This document shows positions 1 through 9,145 of a stretch of DNA of 32,817 nt, one piece after another; within the stretch, counting starts at the first letter, position 1; every line of letters begins with the position of its first letter. Under the pieces are notes generated by a model. That model ran no database searches. It saw nothing but the letters and a program-made list of their open reading frames with translations, and was not told the DNA's origin. The stretch lies in NCBI GenBank assembly GCA_964651785.1, contig CAZYWJ010000033.1, positions 1 to 32,817 of the forward strand, written 5' to 3'. The stretch is from JAKVAV01 sp964651785 (GTDB taxonomy: Bacteria; Bacteroidota; Bacteroidia; Flavobacteriales_D; Cryomorphaceae). The position numbers and the translations under genes were made by a program.

Positions 1-34
1 AAAAAAGGCCACTTACCTTTCGGTAAATGGCCTT
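1..34 (-). terminator. Rho-independent terminator of groES-groEL
   Basis: Arms at 5-17 and 22-34 pair with a 4-nt loop. In the minus-strand transcript the single mismatch becomes a G-U pair, and the six A at 1-6 become the U tract. It lies 24 nt past the groEL stop, so it closes the groES-groEL transcript. Confidence 0.85.
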
Positions 35-57
35 AACCAATTTTAAGACTGATGATC

Positions 58-1692
58 TTACATCATGCCGGGCATACCTCCGCCTCCGGGCATTGAAGGC
101 ATACCACCATCTTCTTCTTCAATATCGCTGATTACACATTCCGTGGTCAACAACATTCCTGCGATGGATCCTGCATTCTCTAACGCGATGCGGGTAACTT
201 TCGTCGGGTCGATTACACCGGCTTCGAAAAGATTCTCGAATGTCTCGGTGCGTGCATTGTACCCGTAGTCATCTTTTCCTTCGCGTACTTTCTGAACGAT
301 GATGGAACCTTCTCCACCTGCATTCTGCACAATTTGACGAAGAGGCTCTTCCAATGCTCTCTTTACGATGGCTATACCAGTAGTTTCGTCAGCATTTACA
401 CCTTCCAAAGCTCCGATTGCAGTCAATGCACGTAGGTATGCTACGCCACCACCGGCTACGATTCCTTCTTCTACCGCTGCGCGAGTAGCATGAAGTGCAT
501 CATCTACGCGGTCTTTCTTCTCTTTCATCTCTACCTCAGTAGCAGCGCCTACGTAAAGAACGGCAACTCCTCCGGCCAATTTAGCCAAACGCTCTTGCAG
601 TTTTTCCTTATCGTAATCGCTGGTAGTGGTTTCGATTTGAGCTTTGATTTGGTTTACGCGTGCTTCGATGGCGCTTTTTTCACCGGCACCATTTACGATA
701 GTCGTATTATCCTTATCAATGCTGATTTTCTCGCAAGTACCGAGGTCTTCCAAAGTGGCATCTTCCAGCTTGCGTCCTTGCTCTTCCGAAATTACCGTTC
801 CTCCCGTTAGAATAGCGATGTCTTCCAACATGGCTTTACGACGGTCTCCGAAACCCGGAGCTTTCACAGCGGCAATTTTCAATGAGCCGCGAATCTTGTT
901 TACTACCAAAGTAGCCAATGCTTCACCTTCTACATCTTCTGAGATGATCAAAAGCGGTTTGCCGGTCTGAGCGGCTTTTTCCAAGACGGGAAGAAGATCT
1001 TTCATACTTGAAATCTTCTTATCGTAAATCAGGATATAAGGATTCTCCAGCTCAGCTACCATCTTTTCAGAATTGGTAACGAAGTAAGGAGAGAGGTATC
1101 CACGGTCGAACTGCATACCTTCCACTACATCTACGTAAGTGTCGGTACCTTTTGCTTCTTCTACGGTTATTACACCTTCTTTTTTCACTTTGGCCATGGC
1201 CTGAGCGATAAGCTTACCGATGTTTCCGTCGTTGTTGGCAGAAATGGTAGCTACCTGCTCGATTTTAGAATTGTCGTCTCCTACTTCTCGCGAGATTTTT
1301 TTCAATTCGCCGATTACGGCCTCAACGGCTTTGTCGATTCCTCGCTTCAAATCCATAGGGTTGGCACCGGCAGCTACGTTTTTCAAACCTGCAGTTACCA
1401 TGGCTTGCGCCAATACGGTAGCAGTCGTAGTTCCGTCTCCTGCCATGTCAGCAGTTTTAGAAGCTACTTCTTTTACCATTTGAGCACCCATGTTTTCGAT
1501 CGGGTCTTTAAGCTCAATTTCTTTAGCTACACTTACTCCGTCTTTTGTAACGGATGGTGCGCCGAATTTTTTGTCGATGATAACGTTTCGACCTTTTGGT
1601 CCGAGGGTTACTTTTACTGCATCGGCCAATGCGTCAACACCGCGTTTTAACTTATCGCGTGCTTCTACATCAAATGTGATATCTTTTGCCAT
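58..1692 (-). CDS. groL: Chaperonin GroEL (Hsp60)
   Basis: Complete 544-residue GroEL, the large subunit of the cytosolic ATP-driven folding chamber that works with GroES. The sequence opens MAKDITFD, carries the GDGTTT nucleotide-binding motif at residues 85-90 with the catalytic-type aspartate at 86, and ends in the Gly/Met-rich tail GGMPGMM that lines the cavity in this family. Length matches the usual 540-550. The ATG lies 29 nt downstream of the groES stop on the same strand, so the two form the standard operon, closed by the terminator at 1-34. I saw no CIRCE-type inverted repeat ahead of groES. The identification is certain. Confidence 0.99.
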   Translation of the reverse strand: MAKDITFDVEARDKLKRGVDALADAVKVTLGPKGRNVIIDKKFGAPSVTKDGVSVAKEIELKDPIENMGAQMVKEVASKTADMAGDGTTTATVLAQAMVTAGLKNVAAGANPMDLKRGIDKAVEAVIGELKKISREVGDDNSKIEQVATISANNDGNIGKLIAQAMAKVKKEGVITVEEAKGTDTYVDVVEGMQFDRGYLSPYFVTNSEKMVAELENPYILIYDKKISSMKDLLPVLEKAAQTGKPLLIISEDVEGEALATLVVNKIRGSLKIAAVKAPGFGDRRKAMLEDIAILTGGTVISEEQGRKLEDATLEDLGTCEKISIDKDNTTIVNGAGEKSAIEARVNQIKAQIETTTSDYDKEKLQERLAKLAGGVAVLYVGAATEVEMKEKKDRVDDALHATRAAVEEGIVAGGGVAYLRALTAIGALEGVNADETTGIAIVKRALEEPLRQIVQNAGGEGSIIVQKVREGKDDYGYNARTETFENLFEAGVIDPTKVTRIALENAGSIAGMLLTTECVISDIEEEDGGMPSMPGGGGMPGMM

Positions 1693-1721
1693 TATTCTTG
1701 TTTTTTCAGATTAGTGATTGA

Positions 1722-2006
1722 TTAGTTGCTGCCAACAACGCCGAAAATGTCGGACTCTCTCATGATGAGGTAGTCTTTTCCTTCGATTTTGATTTCGGTT
1801 CCGGCGTATTGTCCGTAAATAACATGGTCGCCAACCTTAACGGTAACGGGTTCATCTTTTTTCCCTCCACCTACAGCTACGACGGTTCCTCTTTGTGGTT
1901 TTTCTTTTGCCGTATCAGGGATAATAATTCCGCTAGCGGTTTTTTCTTCAGCAGGAGCTGCTTCAACGAGCACTCGATCTGCTAATGGTTTAAGATTTAC
2001 TGACAT
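1722..2006 (-). CDS. groES: Co-chaperonin GroES (Hsp10)
   Basis: Complete 94-residue GroES, the heptameric lid of the GroEL chamber. Diagnostic stretches are the N-terminal LKPLADRVLV strand, the mobile-loop region (EEKTASGIIIPDTAKEKP) that docks on GroEL, and GDHVIYGQYAGTEI near the C-terminus. It is the first gene of groES-groEL. The upstream gap of about 85 nt after the secG terminator must hold the promoter. A TTTG followed 18 nt later by TAATCTTA is present but matches the -7 consensus poorly, so I do not call it. No sigma54 -24/-12 or CIRCE element was found. Confidence 0.98.
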   Translation of the reverse strand: MSVNLKPLADRVLVEAAPAEEKTASGIIIPDTAKEKPQRGTVVAVGGGKKDEPVTVKVGDHVIYGQYAGTEIKIEGKDYLIMRESDIFGVVGSN

Positions 2007-2090
2007 TGATTTCTTATTTAAGATTAATGATTGCTGGTAGTCACAAAATGTGCCGGACGCCGGAAGCTGAAAAGATTTCCGATTAAGGCA

Positions 2091-2126
2091 AAAAAAATGT
2101 CAGTGCATCCATGACACACTGACATT
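2091..2126 (-). terminator. Terminator of the miaB-secG operon
   Basis: A perfect 10-bp stem (2096-2105 with 2117-2126, 11-nt loop) is followed in the minus-strand direction by seven U from the A run at 2091-2097. It sits 22 nt past the secG stop and separates that operon from groES-groEL. Confidence 0.85.
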
Positions 2127-2148
2127 ATTACAGTTTTATATGTATGGC

Positions 2149-2490
2149 TTATTCGCCTCCTTCAGCAGGAATTTCTTCTTCAGATCCGGCAGGGGCTTCT
2201 TCAGCCGGAGCCGGTTGCTGTAGTTGAGGCTCTACTTCTTCATACTGTCCGGGCTGAGCTATGGCCGCATTGTCCTGAAGACCCGCCGAAACCAAGCACA
2301 ACACGAAAAGCACAACTGCTAAGCTCCAAGTGCCTTTTTCAAGGAAGTCTGCGGTGCGTTGCACTCCACCGATTTGATTAGCAGAAGAGAAACTTGAATC
2401 AAGTCCTCCGCCTTTCGGGTTTTGAATTAAAACGATAAGCGCCAAGAAAACGCAAACTAGAATGATAAGTACGAAAATGAAAACCTGCAT
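2149..2490 (-). CDS. secG: Preprotein translocase subunit SecG
   Basis: 113-residue inner-membrane subunit of the SecYEG channel. Two hydrophobic helices (about residues 3-22 and 54-71) flank the conserved cytosolic loop with NPKGGG at 24-29. The tail after residue 75 is acidic and rich in Pro, Glu and Ala (EEVEPQ, EEIPAEGGE), which I read as a disordered extension. It is the last gene of the minus-strand operon starting at miaB, directly followed by a terminator. The family assignment is firm from the helix-NPKGGG-helix layout. Confidence 0.95.
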   Translation of the reverse strand: MQVFIFVLIILVCVFLALIVLIQNPKGGGLDSSFSSANQIGGVQRTADFLEKGTWSLAVVLFVLCLVSAGLQDNAAIAQPGQYEEVEPQLQQPAPAEEAPAGSEEEIPAEGGE

Positions 2491-2504
2491 GTCTTCGTGA
2501 TTTT

Positions 2505-3355
2505 TTAAGATTGTTCTTCAGCCAGTTTTTGAAGAGCGGCAAAATAACGTCTTTTTTCCGGATATTTCAAACTGAGATTTTTATAGGCGCGAGCGGCTTT
2601 TTTATAGTCTCCCTGACGCTCATAAATCTTTGCCAAAGTCTCGGTTACAAAAGACTCGTCCTCCATCAAGCTCATCTTTCCCATTTGAGTAGGAGAGAAA
2701 AAAGCCTTCTTTGCAGGAGTGATTTTTCGGTCTTCCGAAATAAATTTTTCGATGATTTTTCTCTCCGGCTTTGATTGGAATGAGTCACCATCAAGATTAG
2801 TCAAAAAGCGACTGAATGCCGAACCCGCAGTTTTGGCGGATGGTATCTCTTCTTCCGCTTCAAGCTTTTCCGGCTCTTCTCCATCCTGATCGTCAAGATC
2901 GGTTTCCATTTCCAATTCTCCCAACTGCATCACGGCAGCCGCCATAATTTGTTCTTCGAGCGGGTCCTCATTGATCTCTGCACCTTTGATCACTTTAGGT
3001 ACGACCTCAATTTTTTCAGCAGAAGGGGTGGCTTCCGGCTTGTTTTCACTCTGTCTTTCTTCCTCGCTCGTAAGCTGCTCTTCCTCAACATCCGTATCTC
3101 CTGCTTCAATCTTTTGCAGCAGACTGTTTCTGACTACTACATTGTACAGATTAGAGCGATCTTGAATATAGATGGAAGCGGTATTGATATAGTCTTTTAG
3201 TTCTAAGTCATCCTTTTCTCCGGCTCCCATGGCAAGGAGAACCTTGAACGTGGAGCAATACGGATACTTTTCCGACAGATTTTTGATTTCGGCAAAACCT
3301 GACCCTTCCGGAATTTTTCCCGACCCGATCATTTCTATGATTTTGTGCCTTTCCA
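2505..3355 (-). CDS. TPR-like protein, conserved in this operon context
   Basis: A 283-residue protein of unknown function. The N-terminal part (about 1-85) is helical. The middle (about 90-185) is strongly acidic and probably disordered (EEEQLTSEEE, EKLEAEEEIP). The C-terminal 60 residues, with an IYERQGDYKKAARAYKNLSLKYP stretch, form one clear tetratricopeptide-type helix pair. There is no signal peptide, so it is likely cytosolic. I chose the ATG at 3355; an in-frame GTG at 3371 would add five residues and overlap lptE by 11 nt. Position between lptE and secG suggests a link to envelope biogenesis, but this is only context. Confidence 0.8.
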
Positions 3356-3360
3356 TTTTT

Positions 3361-3867
3361 CTACCAAGCACCTAAAGATGCATCAAATATATCTTGGATA
3401 AGCTGAGCGTTGACATCTGCAATCAATTCAGTCTCAATTTCCGAAAAGTTTTGGCCTGAGTCGTAATCGACAAATCGAGAAAAGGATCTTTCAAAACTCT
3501 TTTCTTTTTCTATAGTGTTGGTGTATATCACCTTAACGGTAATGGTTAGCCTGTTCAAAGAAGTGAATTCATCACTGGAAATGGCGGCATTTCCGATTTG
3601 GTAGCCGGTAACCACTCCTTCAAATTGAAGGTCGCCACGCTTATCGGCCAAGTCAAGCCGCGTTTGTGCCAGCATCAAATCCTTCATTGCTTCCGATAGT
3701 ACCAAGCCATAATCGGGAGTAGCCAGCGGGGTGGCGATTTGAAATTGTTGAACGGAGAAAGTTTCCGCTTCAGCCGGAATATCCGCACCGCTAAATGAGT
3801 AGTTGACCGTGCAAGCCGAGACAACGATCAGCACTGATACAATCAAGGTATAAAGAAGTGCTTTCAA
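3361..3867 (-). CDS. lptE: LptE-like LPS-assembly lipoprotein
   Basis: A 168-residue predicted outer-membrane lipoprotein. The signal peptide ends in a lipobox with the lipidated cysteine at residue 19 (VVSAC). The mature part matches the Bacteroidota LptE-like group: a CTVNYSFSGADIP start, a mid-protein strand region (GVVTGYQIGNAA) and a C-terminal helix (ADVNAQLIQDIFD). In the LPS export system LptE plugs the LptD barrel. The gene starts 3 nt after the upstream sigma54-type regulator on the same strand and ends just before the TPR-like gene. Sequence divergence is high in this family, so the name rests on layout plus neighbourhood. Confidence 0.8.
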   Translation of the reverse strand: MKALLYTLIVSVLIVVSACTVNYSFSGADIPAEAETFSVQQFQIATPLATPDYGLVLSEAMKDLMLAQTRLDLADKRGDLQFEGVVTGYQIGNAAISSDEFTSLNRLTITVKVIYTNTIEKEKSFERSFSRFVDYDSGQNFSEIETELIADVNAQLIQDIFDASLGAW

Positions 3868-3870
3868 ATT

Positions 3871-5130
3871 TTATTTCAGGTTATATTCCTTGATCTTGCG
3901 ATACAATGTTCGTTCCGAAATACCCAGTTCTTTCGCTGCCCACTTGCGGCGATTGTTATGCTTTTTCAATGCGCGCTCGATCAGGTCTCGTTCGGTTTGC
4001 TCCAGCGATAGTGTTTCTTCTACTTCTTCATGATCGTCAATATATTGATCATCCGAAGGTTTTGAAATATTGTACTCAGGTGGAGAGTAGTCGTGGCTAA
4101 CTACTGAAGGTTCTTTTCTTTCAAAATCTTGCCCATCGTCAAAAAGACGCTTCAAGGCAGATGGATTTTTGCTTCGCAAGTCATCATCTCCCGATCTGTT
4201 CTGCATCAGCTCCAAAACGATGGATTTGAGATCGCTCACATCCTGACGCATTTCGAAAAGAATTTTGTAGAGAATTTCTCGCTCACTGAAATCATTCGTC
4301 GCGCCGACTCCATTCTTCTTATCGACGATGGCCGGCAAGTTTGAATTTCCAATGTCGGGAAGGTACTGGCGCATGATTTCGGCCGTGATGTTACGCTCTT
4401 CTTCGATTACGGACAGTTGCTCGGTAATATTTTTGAGCTGCCTGATATTTCCGGGCCAATTGTAATTCTCCAAAAGCATCACGGCATCATCGCTTAATCG
4501 AATAGCAGGCATTTTGTATTTTTCGGCAAAGTCGACGGCGAATTTTCTGAAAAGCAAATGAATATCTTCTTTTCTCTCTCGAAGTGGCGGCAAGTAGATG
4601 GGTACCGAGTTAAGGCGATAAAACAAATCTTCACGGAAGGTGCCTTTAGCGATGGCCTTTTCCATATTTACATTGGTAGCCGCAATAATTCGAACGTCAG
4701 TCTTGATGTTTTTAGAGGAACCTACTCGCAGAAATTCACCGGTTTCCAATACCCTCAGGAGTCTCACTTGGGTTTGAAGGGGTAGTTCGGCTACTTCATC
4801 CAAAAAGATGGTACCGCCGTTGGCAACTTCAAAATATCCCTTTCGAGAATCGTGGGCTCCGGTAAACGCACCTTTTTCGTGACCGAAAAGTTCTGAGTCA
4901 ATCGTACCTTCGGGAATGGCTCCGCAATTAACCGCGATGTACTGACCGTGCTTTCTGGCGCTGAGAGCGTGAATAATTTGCGGCATGGTTTCTTTACCCG
5001 TTCCGCTTTCTCCCGTTATCAATACCGAAATATCAGTAGGGGCAACCTGAACGGCTATATCCAATGCACGATTGAGTAACCGAGAATTGCCGATTATTCC
5101 AAATCGTTGTTTTACTTGCTGTATATCCAT
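3871..5130 (-). CDS. Sigma54-dependent activator without sensor domain
   Basis: A 419-residue enhancer-binding-protein type transcription activator. The AAA+ domain begins almost at the N-terminus: Walker A GESGTGKE at 40-47, the sigma54-contacting loop GAFTGA at 87-92, Walker B GGTIFLDE at 105-112 and the arginine-finger segment FREDLFYRL at 165-173. A polar, acidic linker of about 110 residues follows, then a Fis-type helix-turn-helix in the last 45 residues (WAAKELGISERTLYRK). There is no receiver, GAF or PAS domain in front, so the input signal is not visible. Its ATG directly abuts the miaB stop (TAAATG). The gene order miaB-activator-lptE suggests an envelope-related target, which is inference. 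Confidence 0.95.
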   Translation of the reverse strand: MDIQQVKQRFGIIGNSRLLNRALDIAVQVAPTDISVLITGESGTGKETMPQIIHALSARKHGQYIAVNCGAIPEGTIDSELFGHEKGAFTGAHDSRKGYFEVANGGTIFLDEVAELPLQTQVRLLRVLETGEFLRVGSSKNIKTDVRIIAATNVNMEKAIAKGTFREDLFYRLNSVPIYLPPLRERKEDIHLLFRKFAVDFAEKYKMPAIRLSDDAVMLLENYNWPGNIRQLKNITEQLSVIEEERNITAEIMRQYLPDIGNSNLPAIVDKKNGVGATNDFSEREILYKILFEMRQDVSDLKSIVLELMQNRSGDDDLRSKNPSALKRLFDDGQDFERKEPSVVSHDYSPPEYNISKPSDDQYIDDHEEVEETLSLEQTERDLIERALKKHNNRRKWAAKELGISERTLYRKIKEYNLK

Positions 5131-6564
5131 TTACTGATTTACTACTTCGCCGATCAAGGTAGCAGATGTGCAATCCGTCACTCTTACATCAACATAAGTT
5201 TTAGGTTGAATGTCGCCACGATCAAAAACGATCACCGCGTTTTGGCTGTTTCGGCCGTAGAGCATTTTGTCAGATTTTTTTGAAATCCCCTCGACCAATA
5301 CTTTGAAAGTTTTTCCCACGGATGCTCTGTTTCGTTTGTGACTGCTTTCGTGTTGGATGGCGATGACTTCTTCCAATCGTTTTTGTTTTACCTCTTCAGG
5401 AACGTCATCCTCATATTTTCGCTCAGCCAACGTCTTGGGTCTTTCGGAATATTTGAACATGTAGGCAAATTCGTATTCCACTTCTTTCATAAGCGATACG
5501 GTATCCGCATGCTGCTCGTCCGTTTCTCCGCAAAATCCGGTAATGATGTCAGTGCTGATTGCTGCATTGGGCATTATGCGTCTGATCGCATCAATTCTGT
5601 TCATGTACCACTCACGCGAATAGCCGCGGTTCATTTTCTTCAAAACTTCCGTGTTTCCGCTTTGGACGGGCAGGTGAATGTATTCGCAGATGTTTTCGTA
5701 TTTCGCCATGGTGTGCAGTACGTCATCCGTCATATCCTTAGGATGAGAGGTAGAAAACCGAATGCGCAGATCAGGATTCACCAATGCCACCTTTTCTAAA
5801 AGCTGAGCGAAGTTTACCGTTTCTTTCTGCGGATCGATGATATCACCCTTCTTGGAAACATTCCAACGATAGGAGTCGACATTCTGACCGAGTAAGGTCA
5901 CCTCGCGATAGCCTTCCTGAAAAAGATATTTGGCTTCGTGAACAATGCTTTCGGGGTCTCGACTTCGTTCGCGGCCACGCGTAAAAGGAACCACGCAAAA
6001 GGAGCACATATTATCGCACCCTCGCATAATGGATATGAACGCGGTTACCCCGTTGCTGTCCAATCTTACCGGATTGATTTCAGCATAAGTTTCTTCGCGC
6101 GAAAGCAAAACATTGACGGCTTTTCTTCCGTCGGTCACTTCTTCTACCAAACCCGGTAATTCGCGATAAGCATCAGGGCCAACGACTAAATCAACCAATT
6201 TTTCTTCTTCAAGAAGTTGTGATTTCAAACGCTCAGCCATGCATCCAAGTACACCGATCATCAGGTCTGATTTCTTTTTTTTCTGCTTGTTGAATTGCAT
6301 CAATCGCTTTCTCACACGTTGCTCGGCATTGTCTCTGATGGAACACGTATTGATGAGTATCAAGTCAGCTTCTTCGCTATCTCGCGTAGTTTGGAAACCA
6401 TTTTTTTGCATGATGGATGCTACGATCTCGCTGTCTGAAAAATTCATTTGACAGCCATAACTTTCCAAATAGAGTTTTTTGCTCTCTTTTGTATTTTCGC
6501 TTTTCAGCAAAGTTGCTTCACCCTGACGTTCTTCCTCAAGCATACTCTGTGATTCGGTTTTCAT
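5131..6564 (-). CDS. miaB: tRNA-2-methylthio-N6-dimethylallyladenosine synthase MiaB
   Basis: Radical-SAM methylthiotransferase that adds the 2-methylthio group to i6A37 in tRNAs reading U-starting codons. The N-terminal UPF0004 domain has the auxiliary-cluster cysteines (about residues 38, 74 and 108: YGCQMN, NTCSIR, LGCMAE). The radical-SAM motif CDNMCSFC places cysteines at about 183, 187 and 190, and a TRAM domain ends the protein. I start at the ATG at 6564 (477 aa). A longer frame begins with TTG at 6591, but that codon lies inside a consensus -7 promoter element, so it is upstream of the likely transcript start. It is the first gene of the five-gene minus-strand operon. Confidence 0.97.
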   Translation of the reverse strand: MKTESQSMLEEERQGEATLLKSENTKESKKLYLESYGCQMNFSDSEIVASIMQKNGFQTTRDSEEADLILINTCSIRDNAEQRVRKRLMQFNKQKKKKSDLMIGVLGCMAERLKSQLLEEEKLVDLVVGPDAYRELPGLVEEVTDGRKAVNVLLSREETYAEINPVRLDSNGVTAFISIMRGCDNMCSFCVVPFTRGRERSRDPESIVHEAKYLFQEGYREVTLLGQNVDSYRWNVSKKGDIIDPQKETVNFAQLLEKVALVNPDLRIRFSTSHPKDMTDDVLHTMAKYENICEYIHLPVQSGNTEVLKKMNRGYSREWYMNRIDAIRRIMPNAAISTDIITGFCGETDEQHADTVSLMKEVEYEFAYMFKYSERPKTLAERKYEDDVPEEVKQKRLEEVIAIQHESSHKRNRASVGKTFKVLVEGISKKSDKMLYGRNSQNAVIVFDRGDIQPKTYVDVRVTDCTSATLIGEVVNQ

Positions 6565-6588
6565 TGATCGCAGTTTTAAAAATGGGTG

Positions 6589-6596
6589 CAAAGTTA
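6589..6596 (-). promoter_or_regulatory. Promoter -7 element for the miaB operon
   Basis: The minus strand reads TAACTTTG followed by C, an exact match to the Bacteroidota TAnnTTTG(C) element. No good -33 TTG is present at the usual 18-20 nt spacing. Transcription would start near 6582, upstream of the ATG at 6564, which rules out the TTG start at 6591. Confidence 0.6.
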
Positions 6597-6734
6597 TCGA
6601 AAAATAAGTGTTTCTGCCATTCTGACATGTATCGAAAAGCGTGGTTTCAGACTGAAAAAGTGCCTTGCTGAAATCAATTCGGAATTCATTGCTTTACTTT
6701 GCATCTGAAGGCCACGTGTCGAAAATCAGAAGGA

Positions 6735-9134
6735 ATGTCAAAGAATCTAGTAATCGTCGAGTCACCTGCTAAAGCCAAAACCATTGAAGGTTTTTTGGGA
6801 AAAGACTTTGTGGTAAAGTCAAGTTACGGCCATGTCAGAGACCTTAAGAAGAAGGGGTTATCTGTTGATGTGGAGAATAGTTTTGAACCGGAATACGAAA
6901 TCTCTCCCGATAAGAAAAAGGTCATTGAGGAGCTTAAAAAATTGGTTGCTAAATCGGATAAGGTTTGGCTAGCAACGGACGAGGACCGCGAAGGAGAGGC
7001 TATCAGTTGGCACTTGGAGCAAGTGCTCAATTTGGATAAAAAAGACGTTAGCCGAATCGTTTTTCACGAAATCACCAAAGGTGCAATCACCAAAGCAATA
7101 GAAAACCCGCGAAAGTTAGATTATCGCTTAGTCGACGCGCAGCAGGCCAGAAGAGTGTTGGATCGGTTGGTAGGCTTTGAATTGTCTCCGGTACTTTGGC
7201 GAAAGGTGAAGCCCTCGCTCAGTGCAGGAAGAGTTCAGTCGGTTACGGTTCGTTTGATTGTTGAGAGAGAAAGAGAGATCAATAATTTCGAAGAAAAATT
7301 CTCTTACCGCGTAACGGCGGTTTTCGTCTCAGACGGAAAAGTCTTCAAGGCAGAGTTGAATAAGCGGTTTGATACGATTGAAGAAGCGCGCAAATTTGTG
7401 AATGCTTGCAATGGTTCCGAATTTAAAGTGGACGATTTGCAGGTGAAACCTTCTAAGAAAAGTCCTGCGGCGCCTTTTACCACTTCTACCCTTCAGCAAG
7501 AAGCAAGTAGAAAATTGAGCTTTAGCGTAGCCAGAACGATGTCGGTTGCGCAGAAGCTATACGAAGAAGGTAAGATCACTTATATGAGAACGGACAGCTT
7601 GAACTTGTCCGACTCTGCCAGAGATGGAGCTAAGAAACACATCACGTCAAATTACGGATCGGAATTTTCAAAGCCGAGAACGTATTCTACCAAGTCGAAA
7701 GGTGCACAGGAAGCTCACGAAGCTATTCGCCCGGCTGATATGTCGGTAACTTCGGTTGGCGGTGATGCGGCAGGTCAGAGATTGTATGACCTTATATATA
7801 AGCGTACGTTGGCCTCTCAAATGGCTGACGCCGAATTGGAAAAAACTACGGTTAAAATCAAGCCGACCGGTTCTGACAATGCATTGGACAATTTGCACTT
7901 TATAGCCAGAGGTGAGGTAATCAAGTTCGAAGGGTTTTTGAAAGTATACCTCGAAGGAACCGATGATGAGGATAGCGATAAGGAAGAAGAGGGACTTCTT
8001 CCGACAATGAAAGTGGGAGATTCACTCGAAAGGAAAATTATAACCGCCACACAGCGATTTGCCAACCATCCCCCGCGCTACACCGAAGCAAGTCTCGTGA
8101 AAAAATTGGAAGAGCTTGGAATCGGACGTCCGAGTACTTACGCGCCGACAATTTCGACCGTTCAAAAACGAGGCTATGTTGTTAAAGAAGATCGCGAAGG
8201 TCATCCTCGTGAATATTCCGTGATAGAACTCGAGGGAAATAAGGTGGAAGAAAAAACGCTGACCGAAACGACAGGGGCGGAGAAGCAGAAGCTATTTCCG
8301 ACGGATATCGGTATAGTGGTAAATGACTTTTTGGTTGAACACTTTGGGAAAATTCTGAGCTACGATTTTACCGCTACGGTAGAGAAGCAGTTTGATGACA
8401 TAGCGGAAGGCATGTTGAAATGGACGGATATGATCAAGTCCTTCTACAAGCCGTTTCATGAAAATGTGGAAGAAACTCTTGAGCACAGCGATCGACCGAC
8501 GGGAAGAGAATTGGGAAAAGATCCTAAATCAGGAAAGCCTGTCTATGCGAAGATCGGAAGGTATGGTCCGATGGTTCAGATCGGCGATGCTGAGGATGAG
8601 GAAAAGCCGAAGTTTGCGTCACTTCGTCACGATCAAAGCATGACTACCATTAATTTGGAAGATGCTTTGGAGTTGTTCAAGCTTCCGCGAGAAGTCGGAG
8701 AATACGAAGGTGAAAAGGTGACCGCAGCTATAGGTCGATTTGGTCCTTACCTCAGACACAAAGGAAGCTTCGTGTCATTGAAGGAAGCTGACGGAGACGA
8801 CCCTCTCAGCGTGGAGATTGATCGAGCCATCGAGCTGATCGAAGCCAAGCGAAAGGCCGATCGAGAAAAATTGATCAAAACTTTTGAGGAGGATGAAACG
8901 GTTCAGGTGTTAAAAGGTCGATGGGGACCTTATTTAAAAGCGGGAAAGAAGAATATTAAAATCCCGAAGGATGTCGACCCTGAATCATTGACATTTGCTG
9001 ATTGTCAAAAGCTGATTGAAGAAGCTCCCGAAAAGAAGGGAAGAAGAGGAGCGAAGGCTTCGACTGCGAAAACGAAAAAGTCTTCTACCAAAGCGAAAAA
9101 GACTACCACAAAGGCAAAAAAGAAGTCGAAGTAA
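6735..9134 (+). CDS. topA: DNA topoisomerase I
   Basis: 799-residue type IA topoisomerase that relaxes negative supercoils by single-strand passage. The TOPRIM domain opens SKNLVIVESPAKAKTIEGF and carries the acidic DEDREGE motif at 82-88. The catalytic tyrosine is Y283 in ITYMRTDS. The C-terminal third carries repeated small domains with GRYGP, GRFGP and GRWGP signatures instead of cysteine zinc fingers, then a Lys/Ser/Thr-rich tail of about 45 residues that probably binds DNA electrostatically. The ATG at 6735 fits the family start; an in-frame start at 6699 would add 12 unrelated residues. The next gene follows 11 nt downstream. Confidence 0.97.
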   Translation: MSKNLVIVESPAKAKTIEGFLGKDFVVKSSYGHVRDLKKKGLSVDVENSFEPEYEISPDKKKVIEELKKLVAKSDKVWLATDEDREGEAISWHLEQVLNLDKKDVSRIVFHEITKGAITKAIENPRKLDYRLVDAQQARRVLDRLVGFELSPVLWRKVKPSLSAGRVQSVTVRLIVEREREINNFEEKFSYRVTAVFVSDGKVFKAELNKRFDTIEEARKFVNACNGSEFKVDDLQVKPSKKSPAAPFTTSTLQQEASRKLSFSVARTMSVAQKLYEEGKITYMRTDSLNLSDSARDGAKKHITSNYGSEFSKPRTYSTKSKGAQEAHEAIRPADMSVTSVGGDAAGQRLYDLIYKRTLASQMADAELEKTTVKIKPTGSDNALDNLHFIARGEVIKFEGFLKVYLEGTDDEDSDKEEEGLLPTMKVGDSLERKIITATQRFANHPPRYTEASLVKKLEELGIGRPSTYAPTISTVQKRGYVVKEDREGHPREYSVIELEGNKVEEKTLTETTGAEKQKLFPTDIGIVVNDFLVEHFGKILSYDFTATVEKQFDDIAEGMLKWTDMIKSFYKPFHENVEETLEHSDRPTGRELGKDPKSGKPVYAKIGRYGPMVQIGDAEDEEKPKFASLRHDQSMTTINLEDALELFKLPREVGEYEGEKVTAAIGRFGPYLRHKGSFVSLKEADGDDPLSVEIDRAIELIEAKRKADREKLIKTFEEDETVQVLKGRWGPYLKAGKKNIKIPKDVDPESLTFADCQKLIEEAPEKKGRRGAKASTAKTKKSSTKAKKTTTKAKKKSK

Positions 9135-9145
9135 TTTTTCGTTAG

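Noticed and set aside
65..1714. Several plus-strand open frames of 67-108 codons opposite groEL
   Set aside because: They are antisense shadows of a certain groEL gene, show no family motifs, and have skewed low-complexity composition.
2007..2095. CIRCE or sigma54 -24/-12 element ahead of groES
   Set aside because: No 9-bp CIRCE inverted repeat was found; CGGCAC is present but no TTGC follows at the right spacing.
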